Origin: Viscum album
Taxonomy: Eukaryota > Streptophyta > Magnoliopsida > Santalales > Viscaceae
DNA length: 64,000 bases
Reading direction: 5' to 3'
NCBI GenBank assembly: GCA_963277665.1
Contig: OY728122.1
Coordinates: 1,981,344,883-1,981,408,882 of the forward strand
A program made the position numbers and the translations under genes. Below, piece by piece: positions 13,485-23,876 of this stretch. The notes beneath the pieces were generated by a model, which was not told the origin of the DNA, did no database searches, and was given only the letters and a program-made list of their open reading frames with translations. Position 1 is the stretch's first letter, and each line of letters begins with the position of its first letter.

Positions 13485-13765
13485 CAGGGGACAGGTTGAG
13501 AGGGCAGGGGTGGTTTTCTGGGGGAGGGGGAAGGGGGAAAAGTGGTAGAGGGAAGGGTTAGGGGGTGTGATGGGTTCTTTTGAAATATTTAGGGGGTGTG
13601 CATGGGGTGTGCAATTGGAAAGGGGGAAGTGCAGTGGGCCGGGGTGTGCTAGGAAATGGGGCAGGGGTGTTCAGGGGGCAGGGAGTGTGCAGGGGTAGGG
13701 GGTGTGCTCGGGGGTTGGCAGTGTGTAGGGGGTGTGCTGGGGAAGGGGTCAGGGGTGCTTCTTTT
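13485..13765. repeat. G-rich minisatellite-like tract
   Basis: Many runs of three to six G occur on the plus strand, built around a gggtgtgcaggg unit of about 12-20 bp, in otherwise AT-rich DNA. It opens long frames on both strands (13580-13801 plus, 13558-13785 minus) whose products are low-complexity Gly/Arg/Val or Pro/His strings, so these are not genes. It can probably form G-quadruplexes. It may belong to the CACTA element that ends at 15213. Confidence 0.7.
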
Positions 13766-14800
13766 TTTATGGAATGGTGGGACATATATCCATGGTATTA
13801 AACCATGGCTATAGGTATATAGCCAAGGTTTAATGTCATTGCAAAAGGCCCATCATTGGTATCCAAGAGCATCATGATGCTGTGGAATGGAGACCAAAAT
13901 CCCAAATAGTTGAAACCAAAGTTAGCAGAAGAAGGAGAAGAATATAGAGGAGGATAATAGGGTTGAAGATATTCCACCACTCTTTTAATATAACTGATAA
14001 TATTTGATTTATCTTAAAAGTAAGGGAGATATCCCATTGGGGAAGAGGGAAGGAGGAGAGTGCGTGTAAAGGATTTTGTTGAGTGGAATGAGGGATATAC
14101 GAGGGTAACCCACTTTATTGGTTGATAGTGATAATTTGTTAATTCCACTCATTAATTAGGTGAATTATTAGGCCTAAGGGTAAAATAAATCATTTTACAA
14201 CAACGTGTGAATCAATATACAAACACTTCTAATCCATATAGTTTCATTGAGTAGCCTACAATCCATTATTCAACCATATAGAGATACTTCCACAAAAACT
14301 CATACCTTACACAAGTTCATCGAATTATTTGACAAACTATTAACCATGAATGTGAGACCATCATAACCTTAGAACAAAATTGTAGGTTTATCTAATCCCC
14401 CTCGAGTCATTAAATAGCCCATGTTCTACTAAACATTGGTCCATTTGATTATTATAGATGATTATTCCTAACCATGCTCCAATTTCATTAAATGGTTATT
14501 TTATGTTTTGTGCCACACTAGTATAATTCCATTTAGCAACCCCATTCTTTATTTCATTATTTTATTATTAACATAATATTTGTTTTATTATGTAGGTGAA
14601 ATCTGTTTCCTGCTTTGTTCAGAAACCGCCGCCATGGACGATAATGTTTTATAGCGGATGGATGCAAAAAAGAAGGAACATCGTTGTTTTTTAATTATTT
14701 GTTGGATAAATGTAATTTTAACCAAATTAAACATTGTTTAAAATGTATATAGAAGTGTGTTGTTTTGTATTCATGATTTCATGTAAATATATGTATCATT
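13766..14800. other. Unassigned, possibly the interior of the CACTA element ending at 15213
   Basis: No conserved coding region is seen. A short GC-richer patch near 14610-14660 (gaaaccgccgccatggacg) resembles exon-like sequence, but no domain can be read. By distance it may belong to the 3' part of the CACTA element. Confidence 0.35.
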
Positions 14801-14804
14801 TTTG

Positions 14805-14925
14805 TTCTTATGTGCTTTGTGTGTGGGTGTTGTTTGTGCTGTGTGCAGGTGTTGTTTGTGCTCTGTGCAAGTGTTGTAATGTGTGCAGGTGCTGGGCAGG
14901 TTCTGTGCAGGTTCTGGTTTTTCAC
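14805..14925 (+). repeat. Short tandem repeats of gtgtgcaggt type
   Basis: Four or more units of about 20-30 bp (ctgtgtgcaggtgttgtttg and variants) precede the CACTA terminus. A minisatellite placed just inside a terminus is also seen in element D near 53275-53400. Confidence 0.6.
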
Positions 14926-14936
14926 AAGATCTTTGG

Positions 14937-15213
14937 CCTTTATCAGCGCTAGTTAAGTGCTGATAAATGGATAATATATCAGCGCTATTTTGAGCACTGA
15001 TAAAGGTAGTTTTTATCAGCGCTCAAAATAGCGTTGATATATTATACATTTATCAGCACTGAAAATAGCGCTGATAAATACTACCTTTATCAGCACTTGC
15101 TTAGCACTGATAAAGGGGACCCCCACCCTTTATCTTCTCCGAGATTAACATTGCTTTTTTAGCGCTGTAAAAGGCCGTTTTTAGCGCTATTATAAGCCAT
15201 ATTTGTAGTAGTG
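14937..15213 (-). mobile_element. Terminus of a second CACTA transposon with a 180-bp palindrome
   Basis: The right edge reads ...atttgtagtagtg, the reverse complement of CACTACTACAAAT, a canonical CACTA terminal repeat. Inside it, agcgct occurs at six places in both orientations within tttatcagcgct units, the dense subterminal repeats that TNPA-type proteins bind in this superfamily. From 14937 to 15116 the units form a large imperfect palindrome, with a central hairpin of about 29-bp arms (about 14976-15004 and 15011-15040). No matching left end with agcgct repeats is found in the window, so the element is truncated or too decayed to close. GL LTR sequence follows directly at 15214. Confidence 0.85.
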
Positions 15214-15276
15214 AATTAAATTTTATACACATAATCAATTTGTTAATTAATTCACTTATTTGATTGTATTATAACA
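15214..15276 (+). mobile_element. Short GL LTR piece between a CACTA end and element B
   Basis: The phrase tttatacacataatca at 15222 equals the element C LTR near 26925 and 33452. After element B the homology picks up at 35088 with cattataagggttatttaacac, which matches cattgtaagggaaatattaactc at 26968. This shows that element B inserted into an existing GL LTR. The putative duplications, taaca and gatca, share three of five bases. Confidence 0.6.
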
Positions 15277-17290
15277 TCTTGTTACTATTTTGAGTAACTC
15301 ATGAACCCTAATTTTGGTCTAATCATTAGATGAGGTTTGTTTTAGGTGGTTTTGTGATTGGATCTGAAATTTTTAGAGTTTCATGGGTTGTGCATGGTAG
15401 GCGCATGACATTCCCAAACAAAGTGACGACACATAAAAAACCATGGAATTCAAGAAAATAGGGTTTTTCAAGGTTTCTGAACAGTTTTTCAAACTATGTG
15501 CCAACCTAGTAAAAAACATGCACCCCATTAGAGGGTTTCATGGTTTGAAAAAAAATTTGCCCTATCTAAGAAACCATGCATGCATGCTTTTTTAATTCAG
15601 AGAAATGTTTTAAAAATTTTTAACCCCTACTTAGACCCCCATCCTTTTGATCCTATGTATGAATTGGACGTCTTCATAGGTCTTTAGAGCTCTCAAGGAC
15701 CCATTTTAGATCATCCAAAACCCCTCTAAGGTGGATCAATGCTTGGAGAACATCATTGTATCCCTCTTTAGTAAGAGTTCTTCCCCCATTATCTATATTT
15801 ATATATCTCATTCTCCCTTCATTTGGGTTTGTTATATTTTCATGTTGTTGAGAAATCTAAACTCCACTATTTTAGATCTTGATTCTATCATGATTCTTGC
15901 ATATCTATTGTAGATAATCTTTGAAGGAGTTTTCCATTACATTCATTATGATATGTTATCTCCTTGTTATGGTAGGTGTTTTTTACTATATTTTTTTTAA
16001 TTGAATGACACTTTATTTAATAGAGATAAATTAAATTTATTTCAATAATATTGAGAGAATCCAACACGACAGGAATTGGGATTTAAATTGAAATGGTATG
16101 GTTTTTTGTAAAATTCATAATTTCCAATGAATTTGTCTATGATTTGAAATTGATGGAATTGTGAAATTTATATTTGAATTTTTTTTATAATATGTCTTAA
16201 ATTTATTTGATAAGAACCCATTGGTTTTATTCTATAAAAATCATGAATTGATTAAAAACCTATATTTTTTTAAAATGGAGATTGGAATACTAGTCTTTGA
16301 AATAGGGAAATTGTGTTTTAATCAGTTTGAAAATAATTTTCCAATGATTTATTGTTCATTTAGAATATGAAATACTAGGTAGTTACTAAAATATTAAGTA
16401 TATACATTCTAGGTTGGAATTTTCCTAACAATGGATTGACACTTTACAATACTAACATAAACTTATTGGTGGATCTTATCCCCATTAGAATGTTGATGAG
16501 TCCTCCCCGACCAGTGTATTAGGAATGTGTTTTCTCATTTTCATTGTCATTATATGATTGTGTGAGGATCTCATAATAAAGAACTTTTATCCCTCTTAGA
16601 ATATGACCATGTTTCTCCTTTTTATTATTTTGATAGGTATATATATTCAATTTTTGTAAAACCTATTTATACAAGCATTGTGATTATATATATATATATA
16701 TTTTATATGAAATGTATATTAATCCATTATATTAAATAATTCCATCAATTGAAATGAATAGCATGTTTTGATTTAAATATGGAATTATACTTATATTTCT
16801 ATTTTATTTGAAATTTAATTAATGTAATGGATTACTATTATTGGAATCTTATTATGGAACACCTGGTGAGAGTCTACTTGGATTTTGGTTCACACCCTAC
16901 CTTTTCCTTTGGGAATATTTAGATTTTTTTCAATTAGGTTAATGAAATTGAAAAAACCACTAGGATGTGGTTGTTGTTGATCATTTGGGCTTGGAGTAAT
17001 GTGTAGGTTGGGAAATGTGTTGTTTATCTCATTTTATGGTACATTTTTATTTACTTTTGGGTTTATATACCCATTTGACTTATGTTATACTTCTCTCTAT
17101 GGATTTTTCTTTAGATTAGAAAAACTTGAACCTGTTTCTTCTTAAGTTTATATAACAAAATTGTTCCCCCATTACCTTTTATGATTCCAGGTCTTTGTCT
17201 CTAACCTATGGAGATTGGGAACACCATTTGGGCTATGTTAAGATCATTTTGGGTATCAGGTTACCAGGATGTCTAGTCCATCTTGTTAAA
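15277..17290 (+). repeat. 5' LTR of element B
   Basis: Homologous to 21915-23876 plus 35005-35087. Shared landmarks are the paired 'aaccctaattttgg' / 'aaccctcattttt' opening, an aaacccct...gacccccat block, atccctctttagtaagagttcttc (15760) against atccctctctggtaaatattcttc (22411), a ggatgttgatgagtcc block near 16490, and a tcacaccctacctttt block near 16890. It starts tcttgttac where the 3' LTR has tgttgttac. It is about 2.0 kb long and non-coding. Confidence 0.8.
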
Positions 17291-17292
17291 AA

Positions 17293-17310
17293 TGGTATCA
17301 AAGGTTCTGG
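17293..17310 (+). promoter_or_regulatory. Primer binding site of element B (tRNA-iMet type)
   Basis: tggtatcaaaggttctgg lies 2 bp after the 5' LTR. The canonical initiator-Met primer site is tggtatcagagc, and one of the differences is a G-to-A transition. It sets the reverse-transcription start and fixes the 5' LTR boundary. Confidence 0.85.
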
Positions 17311-17598
17311 TTGTACATCTTGACTCAATGTTAGAATATTATTATAAAATATTTTTAGTACATCGGAGGTAGTTGCGAGTTAGTGCATAGACATATCTCA
17401 TTAAAATTATCTTTAAGTATCCAGTGATATATTTGTAGATAAACCTTGAGGATAATTTCTAGTCTTCTCCCTATGTTTTATTTGGATGGGTTTAATCCAA
17501 ATCCTTTTTATATAACTAATGGGATTAATTTCCCTTATTTTTTTATTTGAGTGTTAATATGATGTCTTCAGTCTATTATTATTATTTTGTATAGAATC

Positions 17599-18640
17599 AT
17601 GCCTCTAAGAAAAAATGTGAATTGGATATAGGAGGAAGATGATGATAAACCACAATGATAAAAACCTCTCATGAACTATAATCTGATTGAAGTTATTATG
17701 CATGTTGTACAATCTCTGAGATAAGAAATTTCACATGTTCCCATTATGACTCTATTTTTGAAACCACAAATGGATAAATTTATAATTCCTTCTTAGAAAT
17801 TCGATCACTAGAATCCTATGGAATTCCAAGCCTAAAACAATTCTCAAGAGTTTTAGGATTGGTTGATGATATTTATGATTTTATTTGAGTTCATGTAATT
17901 TCCTGATACTATTAAAGTGAAATCTTCCACCTTCCTGATAGAGGGACCTAGCAGGCGATGATGGGGAATTATAGTGATGAAAAAGATGCACAATTTCTTA
18001 GAGTATAAAGTTTCTAAAGTCATTTCCACGTTCCAATTTGATCTATAAATGATGGTGTTGTCCAAGGATATATATTTTTCAGGCTTGAGAAGTTGACATG
18101 ATTGTGACAGAATATGAATATCACTTTACTGATCTTTTTCAATTTTCACCTTATATTGCCTCAAATTAGATGTTGAATACCTAAAGGTACTGGATGGGAC
18201 TTCAATATAATATTCATTCTCAGGTTTTCTGGTTGATGCTAACTTGTTATGATGACATGCTAGATAGAGTGTTGATGTTTGAGAAGGACCGGGGTAGTAA
18301 TTCAGGGTTGATGGGAGTGCCTTTTCCTCCATGAGGTAGTTCTTTGAGTTCCATAAATAGAAACAAAACTAGTTATAAGACTCATGGTGGTTCTCAAGAG
18401 AAGGTTTCTTCTATACCTCTTTCAATTCCTAACATAAGATCTTTTTTTCCTACTAGTGTGGAAATCCTGGGAATTCTAAATGAGTTTCCACTTATGAACA
18501 CAAGATATGTGGTTCGTATAGACTCTTAGTTCACTTGCATAAGTTATGTCATCTCTGTTCTACTACAAATAGTGTAATATGATCATGTACACCAAAAAGT
18601 ACTGTAGTGTAATATGATTCTTCATGAACTAATGGGTTCC
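17599..18640 (+). pseudogene. gag: gag pseudogene of element B
   Basis: The frame opens at 17599 with ATG CCT CTA AGA AAA, like the MPPRR start common in plant chromovirus Gag. An in-frame TAG follows within about a dozen codons. Near 18095-18150 the plus strand reads MIVTEYEYHFTDLFQFSPY, which fits the 'tV.EYe..F.eLs.fAP' core of the Retrotrans_gag family, followed by a worn 'rF..GL' region. Open frames on the minus strand here (17853-18065, 18126-18332) are shadows. A zinc knuckle should lie near 18500-18600, but I cannot read one with confidence. The Gag core would form the virus-like particle; this copy cannot, because stops and frameshifts break it. Confidence 0.7.
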
Positions 18641-18689
18641 TACCACAAAAATCAAGAATGAAGATTCTTCACCTAGTGGAAGAATTTCT

Positions 18690-19020
18690 AACTGAAGAAG
18701 ATATGGTTACACTGACTGTTAGAGGTACCATCGCTATTATTTAATATTTAGTGACAACTTTATTTGATAAGGTTGCTTCTCATTTGGTAATTTCTACCCA
18801 TATTGTGAATATGCTAAATCTTCTTACGGATCTTTTATATTGTGTTATGGTTAGTACTAAACCACTCATAATGAAGAGAGAGAAGAGTATCCATTTTCCT
18901 TCTTGGGTTTCCGAATTATTAAAGATTGACCATACATGGGATTTGTTTTTTCTTGATACGAAATTTTTTTATGTTGCTTTTGGGATGGAAGGGATCATTG
19001 ATAATAAAGATTGAATTTAA
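18690..19020 (+). pseudogene. pol: Protease domain remnant of element B pol
   Basis: The plus-strand frame at 18751-19014 reads TTLFDKVASHLVIST, corresponding to the retropepsin LFDSGASHSFVS signature. The catalytic Asp is kept, but Ser-Gly is changed to Lys-Val. Further on, FYVAFGMEGIIDN matches the 'fdviLGMDWL' stretch that closes the domain in plant Ty3/gypsy elements. The enzyme would cleave the Gag-Pol polyprotein. Loss of the DSG triad shows this copy is inactive. It precedes RT in the expected order. Confidence 0.75.
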
Positions 19021-19329
19021 TCCTATATTTGATGGGTCTTCTTTACTACACCTGATATATTGTGCCATATATTTTAGGGAAAATGGGATCTGAGTTCCAA
19101 TAGAGATGAACCTTATTTTCAAATGTTGTGAAAAGTGATAAGAGTGTTTGAATTGGATTCAGAATGAAAATCATTGAGTGATGATCTCCTTAATCTTTTC
19201 ATCAACTTTCCCAATATTTTTTACCTATAACTTCTCTAATTTTCTAATAGTAAGTGAGATATAGTGTTCTATTAAATTTATAACTGGTACATAGAAGTTG
19301 TCTATTACCTCTTACCGCATCGAACCAAC

Positions 19330-19860
19330 TTAAATGAATTATTTAGATACCCAATTGAATGATATGTTAGAGAATGTCTTTATACGCTCGAGTGTTTCAC
19401 CTTGGGAGGTTCATATTTTCTTTTCTATGAAAATTGGCAGGTCACTTATCCTTTCTATTGACTACCAGAAAATAAATTGAGTTATAGTAATGATAATGTA
19501 TCTATTTCCGCATATTGATGATCTATTTGACCAGTTTAAATGGGGAAATGGTGTTTGATAATTAATATTCATTATAGTTATCACCAGTTGAGAATAAATG
19601 AATTTGACATCATAAATCCACCTTCTTGAGAAAGTATGGCCATTATGAGTACCATGTCATTCCATATGTTCTAACCTATGATCCTAAGGTCTTTTTGGAT
19701 TTTATTAATCAGGTATTTCTGGATTTGGTTAATAATTATTTTTTGGTATTTGTGGATGAAAAACATGTTTACTCTAAGTCTGAGGAGGATCATTTGTGTG
19801 ATTTGAGAGTAGTTTAGAATTTATTAAGAAATCACAAACATTATGAAATTCTATCAAATT
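19330..19860 (+). pseudogene. pol: Reverse transcriptase domain remnant of element B pol
   Basis: Near 19455 the plus strand reads SIDYQKIN, then FPHIDDLFDQF near 19510-19540, the counterparts of 'CIDYRqLNk' and 'PLPrIDDLfDQL'. The open frame at 19626-19817 continues with YGHYEYHVIPYVLT and ends VDEKHVYSKSEEDH, matching 'YGHYEF.VMPFGLT' and the catalytic 'FIDDILVYSKs..eH'. One of the two catalytic aspartates is replaced by Glu. Several stops lie between the blocks. The domain would copy the element RNA into DNA from the tRNA-iMet primer. The motif order is typical of plant Ty3/gypsy RT and unlike Ty1/copia. Confidence 0.88.
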
Positions 19861-20159
19861 TAATTTATTGATTTGGGAAGTGAAATTATTAGGACATGTG
19901 GTGTCGAAACATAGTATCTCATTTGATATTAAGACTTTTAATGTTATTATGACATGGGAATAACTTCATAATGTTTTTGAGATTAAGATTTTCTTAGTTT
20001 AGCAGGATGTTATCACTAGTTCATAAAGGACTTCTCAAAAATTTTATCCCCAATTATTTAAAAAACTATAATGTGAGTAAATTTTGTTTGAGATGATATA
20101 TTTAATAATTCATTTTTTGAGTTGAAATCACTTTGGACTACTACACTAGTGCTGACGCT

Positions 20160-20540
20160 TCTACAAGTCAAGTAGAGCTATGCGGTCTTTTGTGATGCAT
20201 CAGGTTTCATTATGGGATGTGTTATTATTTAGAGAGATCACTTAATTTATTATAACTCTAGGTAGCTTAGGGAACATGAAAAAATTACCCATACCCTAAC
20301 ATTGAACATTCATTTCTTATGGATTCACTTATGATTTGGGGCAACTGCCTTTTCAATGAGAGGTTTTCATATTTTCTGACCACAAGAACCAAAGTTATAT
20401 CTTCTCTAAAAAATATATGAGTATCTATCAGATATATTCCATGTATTCCGTTTAATATTTTTACATTGACAATATATATACCATGGAGAAAGGGAATGTC
20501 ATTATACATGCTTTGAGAAGGAAACTTTGGACCTAATCCA
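20160..20540 (+). pseudogene. pol: RNase H domain remnant of element B pol
   Basis: YAVFCDASGFIMGCVI at about 20178-20226 matches the start of Ty3/gypsy RNase H ('DAS..GlG.VL'). It is followed by an in-frame TAG, then by a worn 'YaSRqLr.hE.nYpthdlEL' stretch near 20240-20300. Near 20378 SDHKNQSYIFS corresponds to 'sDHKSLkYlFt', and near 20485-20530 the frame KGNVIIHALRRK corresponds to 'gKaNVVaDALSRK'. Stops interrupt it at least twice. The domain would remove the RNA strand during reverse transcription. Confidence 0.8.
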
Positions 20541-20559
20541 CAAAAGAATCATTGAAAGT

Positions 20560-21420
20560 GTGTAACTTGATGGATATTTTTGTAGAGTTTCATATTAAAG
20601 TGCAAGAATTCAGGGTCGAGGTTCCATTGGAGAGTGTTATGTTGACATCCCCTCTTATTGATATGATAATTAAAGAATAGAATCTTAGTGAGGAGTTCTG
20701 TAGCACTTGGCACTAACTTTGTTTCACATTTCTATATAATCAAACAGGTCAATGCCAAGCACAAAAGACCTTTGGGTTTGATTAGGCCATATCTATTACT
20801 GAATTGGAACTGGTATGGAATCTCTATGTAATTTTTTTTGGGTTTCTATGTACCCAAATAATCAATAATTCTATATGGGTTGTAATTTAAAGGCTGAAAA
20901 AAATAAACCCACTTCATTCCCATTCAGGATAAAAACAATGTTATGGTTATTGGAAATCTCTATGTTAAATAGATTATTCACAAGCGTGGATTTATTTATA
21001 ATATAGTCTCTCATAGATATCCTTGTTCTAATTCTTTCTTTTGGAGAAGCCATCTCAAGCCACTTGGATCTTTGGTCCATTTGAGTATAGCATACCATCT
21101 GTAGTCAGATGTCTAGAGAGAAAGAGCTATACAGATTTTTGAGGATAGGATTCATGCATGTATTCTCAATTTTGGTGGATCCTGAGATGACCATTTGGGT
21201 ATGGTTGAGTTTTCTTATAAACATTACAACCATTACGGTATCACAATGGACCTTTCTGAGGCATTGTAAGTCCATCCATGTAAACATCGATTGTGTTGGT
21301 TAGAGAATGGTGAAATTTACTTGGTTGGACTGAGCATAGATCAATAGAAAATGGTAAGGACTCGGTTGATTCATCAAATGATGTAAATGGCATAGATATT
21401 TTATGAATGTTATTTTTATC
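20560..21420 (+). pseudogene. pol: Integrase remnant of element B pol
   Basis: Near 20755 a 'CQ..K' and 'GL..P..ipeWkW' relic (ggtttgattaggccatatct) follows the zinc-binding part. The catalytic core is out of frame but legible around 20990-21100 as 'SHRYPCSNSFFWRSH', against 'SDRDtrFtS.FWrsl'. From 21088 the plus strand gives a worn 'YHPQTDGQsER' stretch, HACILNFGGS near 21155, then the 'maPFEALYGRkCRSP' signature around 21245-21280. The order and the last motif identify a plant chromovirus integrase. It would join the cDNA to host DNA. Many stops make it inactive. Confidence 0.8.
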
Positions 21421-21599
21421 ATAATCAAACAACATTGGAATTTTTTTAGTGATCTGTTTTTCTTAGAAGTTTCAGCTCAGTTGGGTCATTGATGGCTTGG
21501 GAGGCAAGGGAAGCTAACTCCATGTTTTTTTTGAGCTGTTGAGGTTGTTGAGCAGCTATAGAAAGTGGATTATCATTTAGATCTTCCACCATAGTTGAC

Positions 21600-21885
21600 G
21601 TCAATGCATAGTATTTTCAATGTTTCACAGTTGTAAAAGTATTTTTATGATCCATCTAATTGCATGTTCTCGAGTGATCCTAATGTTAATCCTTATATAT
21701 CTATGATTGAGCAACCAGTCAATATAGTTGATTTTGAAACTAAGGAATTTCATGAGATGATGATACCTCTAGTTCTAGTGAAATAGAATCATAATTCTAA
21801 TACTCATGAGATCTGGGAGAGAGTGGAATTGATGAGAGATCAGTGGCCTTACCATTCAGACATGGATATTTCTTAATAGGTTTTC
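21600..21885 (+). pseudogene. pol: Integrase C-terminal chromodomain-like remnant
   Basis: After a worn 'VFHVSmLrKy' stretch near 21575-21625, the plus strand reads YDPSNCMFSSDPNVNPYISM, then PVNIVDFETKEF, and near 21825-21870 an ending rich in W, ER and MRDQWP. This fits 'P..IlDr.....lR.k.i.lVkVlW......eaTWE.e..mr..YP', the chromodomain tail of plant chromovirus integrases. In the family that tail steers integration toward marked heterochromatin. One stop (TAG) lies before the final part. Confidence 0.65.
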
Positions 21886-21901
21886 TATAGATAATAAGTT
21901 T

Positions 21902-21914
21902 CTATAGTGGGGGA
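21902..21914 (+). promoter_or_regulatory. Polypurine tract of element B
   Basis: tatagtgggggat lies directly upstream of the 3' LTR start (tgttgttac). Plus-strand DNA synthesis primes here, and the tract fixes the LTR boundary. Confidence 0.75.
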
Positions 21915-23876
21915 TGTTGTTACATAATATTACTATAATAAATTACTCCCAAACCCTCATTTTTTCTATTTTTGGTTGAGGTTTTTTGGAGGTAGTTTTG
22001 GGAGGAAATTCAAAATGTTTTATGTTTTCTAGGATGTGCATAGTTGGTTCATGGTTTTCACAAGCCTTTTTTCCAGAAAGGGAAAACCATGAAAACTCAT
22101 GATGTTGGGGTTTTAATGGTTGGATAACCATTTTACAAACTAGGAACCCACATATTATAAAGTCTTCAACCTATTAGTGAGTCTCATGGTTAGGTCACCC
22201 TTTTTCAAAACCATGTGTCCCTCTATGAAACGGCATGCAAAAACCATTAATTCCAAAAAAATATTTTAAAATTTATCAAACCCCTATTTTGACCCCCAAT
22301 AAACCGTATCTTGGTATTGTACATCTTACTTGTTCATTGGACCACTGGTGAACCCATTGTTTCTCCTCTAAAACACTTTTATGGATGATCAAATATTGGT
22401 GAATGTCATCTGATCCCTCTCTGGTAAATATTCTTCTCTCGTTCTTTATCTTCAACTATCTTATTCTCCCATCTTTATGGAATTTTAGATATTATTTTTA
22501 TTTAGATATATAGACTCCGATTTTTTTATCTTTAATGTAGGTTTTATTCTAGGATCTCTCTTGTCTATGTTATTTATGGTGTTTCCCATTGCAGGTGTTG
22601 TGATATGTGATCTCCTCGCTATGGTTGGTGGTTTGGTCTAAGTTTGGAAAATTGATTAACCCCTTATTTTATTAAGATAAATTAAATTTCATTCACTCGT
22701 ATTGTGAAAATCCAATTTGATATTAATTTTCATTTAAATTTAAATGGTATATATTTTGCAAAATACCATAAATTCCAAATAATTTGGTAGTGATTTGAAA
22801 TTCATTGAATTGTGAAATAGATTTGTGAAATTTTTTTGGACAAAATGGTTTACATTTTTTTTATAATACCCCATTTTTATTATCCTAGAAAAAAGTAATT
22901 AATATATTAAAAACCCATATTTTGGTTTTTAAATCAAAATTTTCATATTGGACTTGAAAATTGGGAAATTTTATTTTAAAATGTTTTAAAATAATTTTCC
23001 CATTATTGAATGTTATTTGATAAAATTATAGGCTAGGTAGTTTGTGAGTTCTTATGTACAAACACACTAGTCTAGAATTTACCATGTAATGTATTGATGC
23101 TTTAAAATACTATCAAAAACCAATTAATAGTCTTATCCAAAGTAGGATGTTGATGAGCCCTCTCTGACTAGTGTGTGAGAGATGTGTGTGAACATTGCAA
23201 TTATTATTATACGAGTGTGTGAGGTACTTATAACCTAGAACTATCATACCTCTTAGAAGATGACCTTGTTTCTTCTTTTTCATTATTTGGATTTATATAT
23301 ATACCATTGCTGTAAAACTACATTAGACTTTCCTAATGAATTTCCCAAATCTATTTTATATAAACAAATTTTTGAGACATTATTTAAAAATTTCCATCAA
23401 TTGAAATGAATAGGGTTTTTTCTTTTAAAATCCAATTATAGAATTATTCTTATATTATTGGAAAGTGAATGATTGTAATGGATTATTATTTTTATTTTAC
23501 TCATCTTATGGAACACTTTTTTAGACCCTTTAGGGCATTTGTCTCACACAATACCTTTTACTTCATGCATTTCTAGATTTCCTTTTACCAGGTTTGAGCA
23601 TGGGGAAAGCACCACTAGGAGGTGGTTATTGTTGAACATTTGGGATTGGAGTTTTTTTTCATTGGGAATTTGGTTTTTTATCTTATTTTCTGGCACTTTT
23701 TTAATTTTCTGTTGTGTTTATATACCTGGTTGATTTTGGTACGTTTCTCCATGTGAAGTTTTCTATTGATCATGTTGACATATATTTGATTCATTCAGTT
23801 TTTATGCATAAACTGTATTCCCTCTTTACCATGTATAATGTCATGTTCTTATCTCTATCCTATGGGTGTGACATCC
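21915..23876 (+). repeat. 3' LTR of element B, left part, interrupted by element C
   Basis: Homologous to 15277-17290 from its start to ...atctctatcctatggg. The 5' LTR continues atggagattgggaacacc, and the matching continuation here, atggggaataggattgccc, is found only at 35000 on the far side of element C. The last five bases (atggg, 23872-23876) are the target duplication of element C. Confidence 0.85.
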
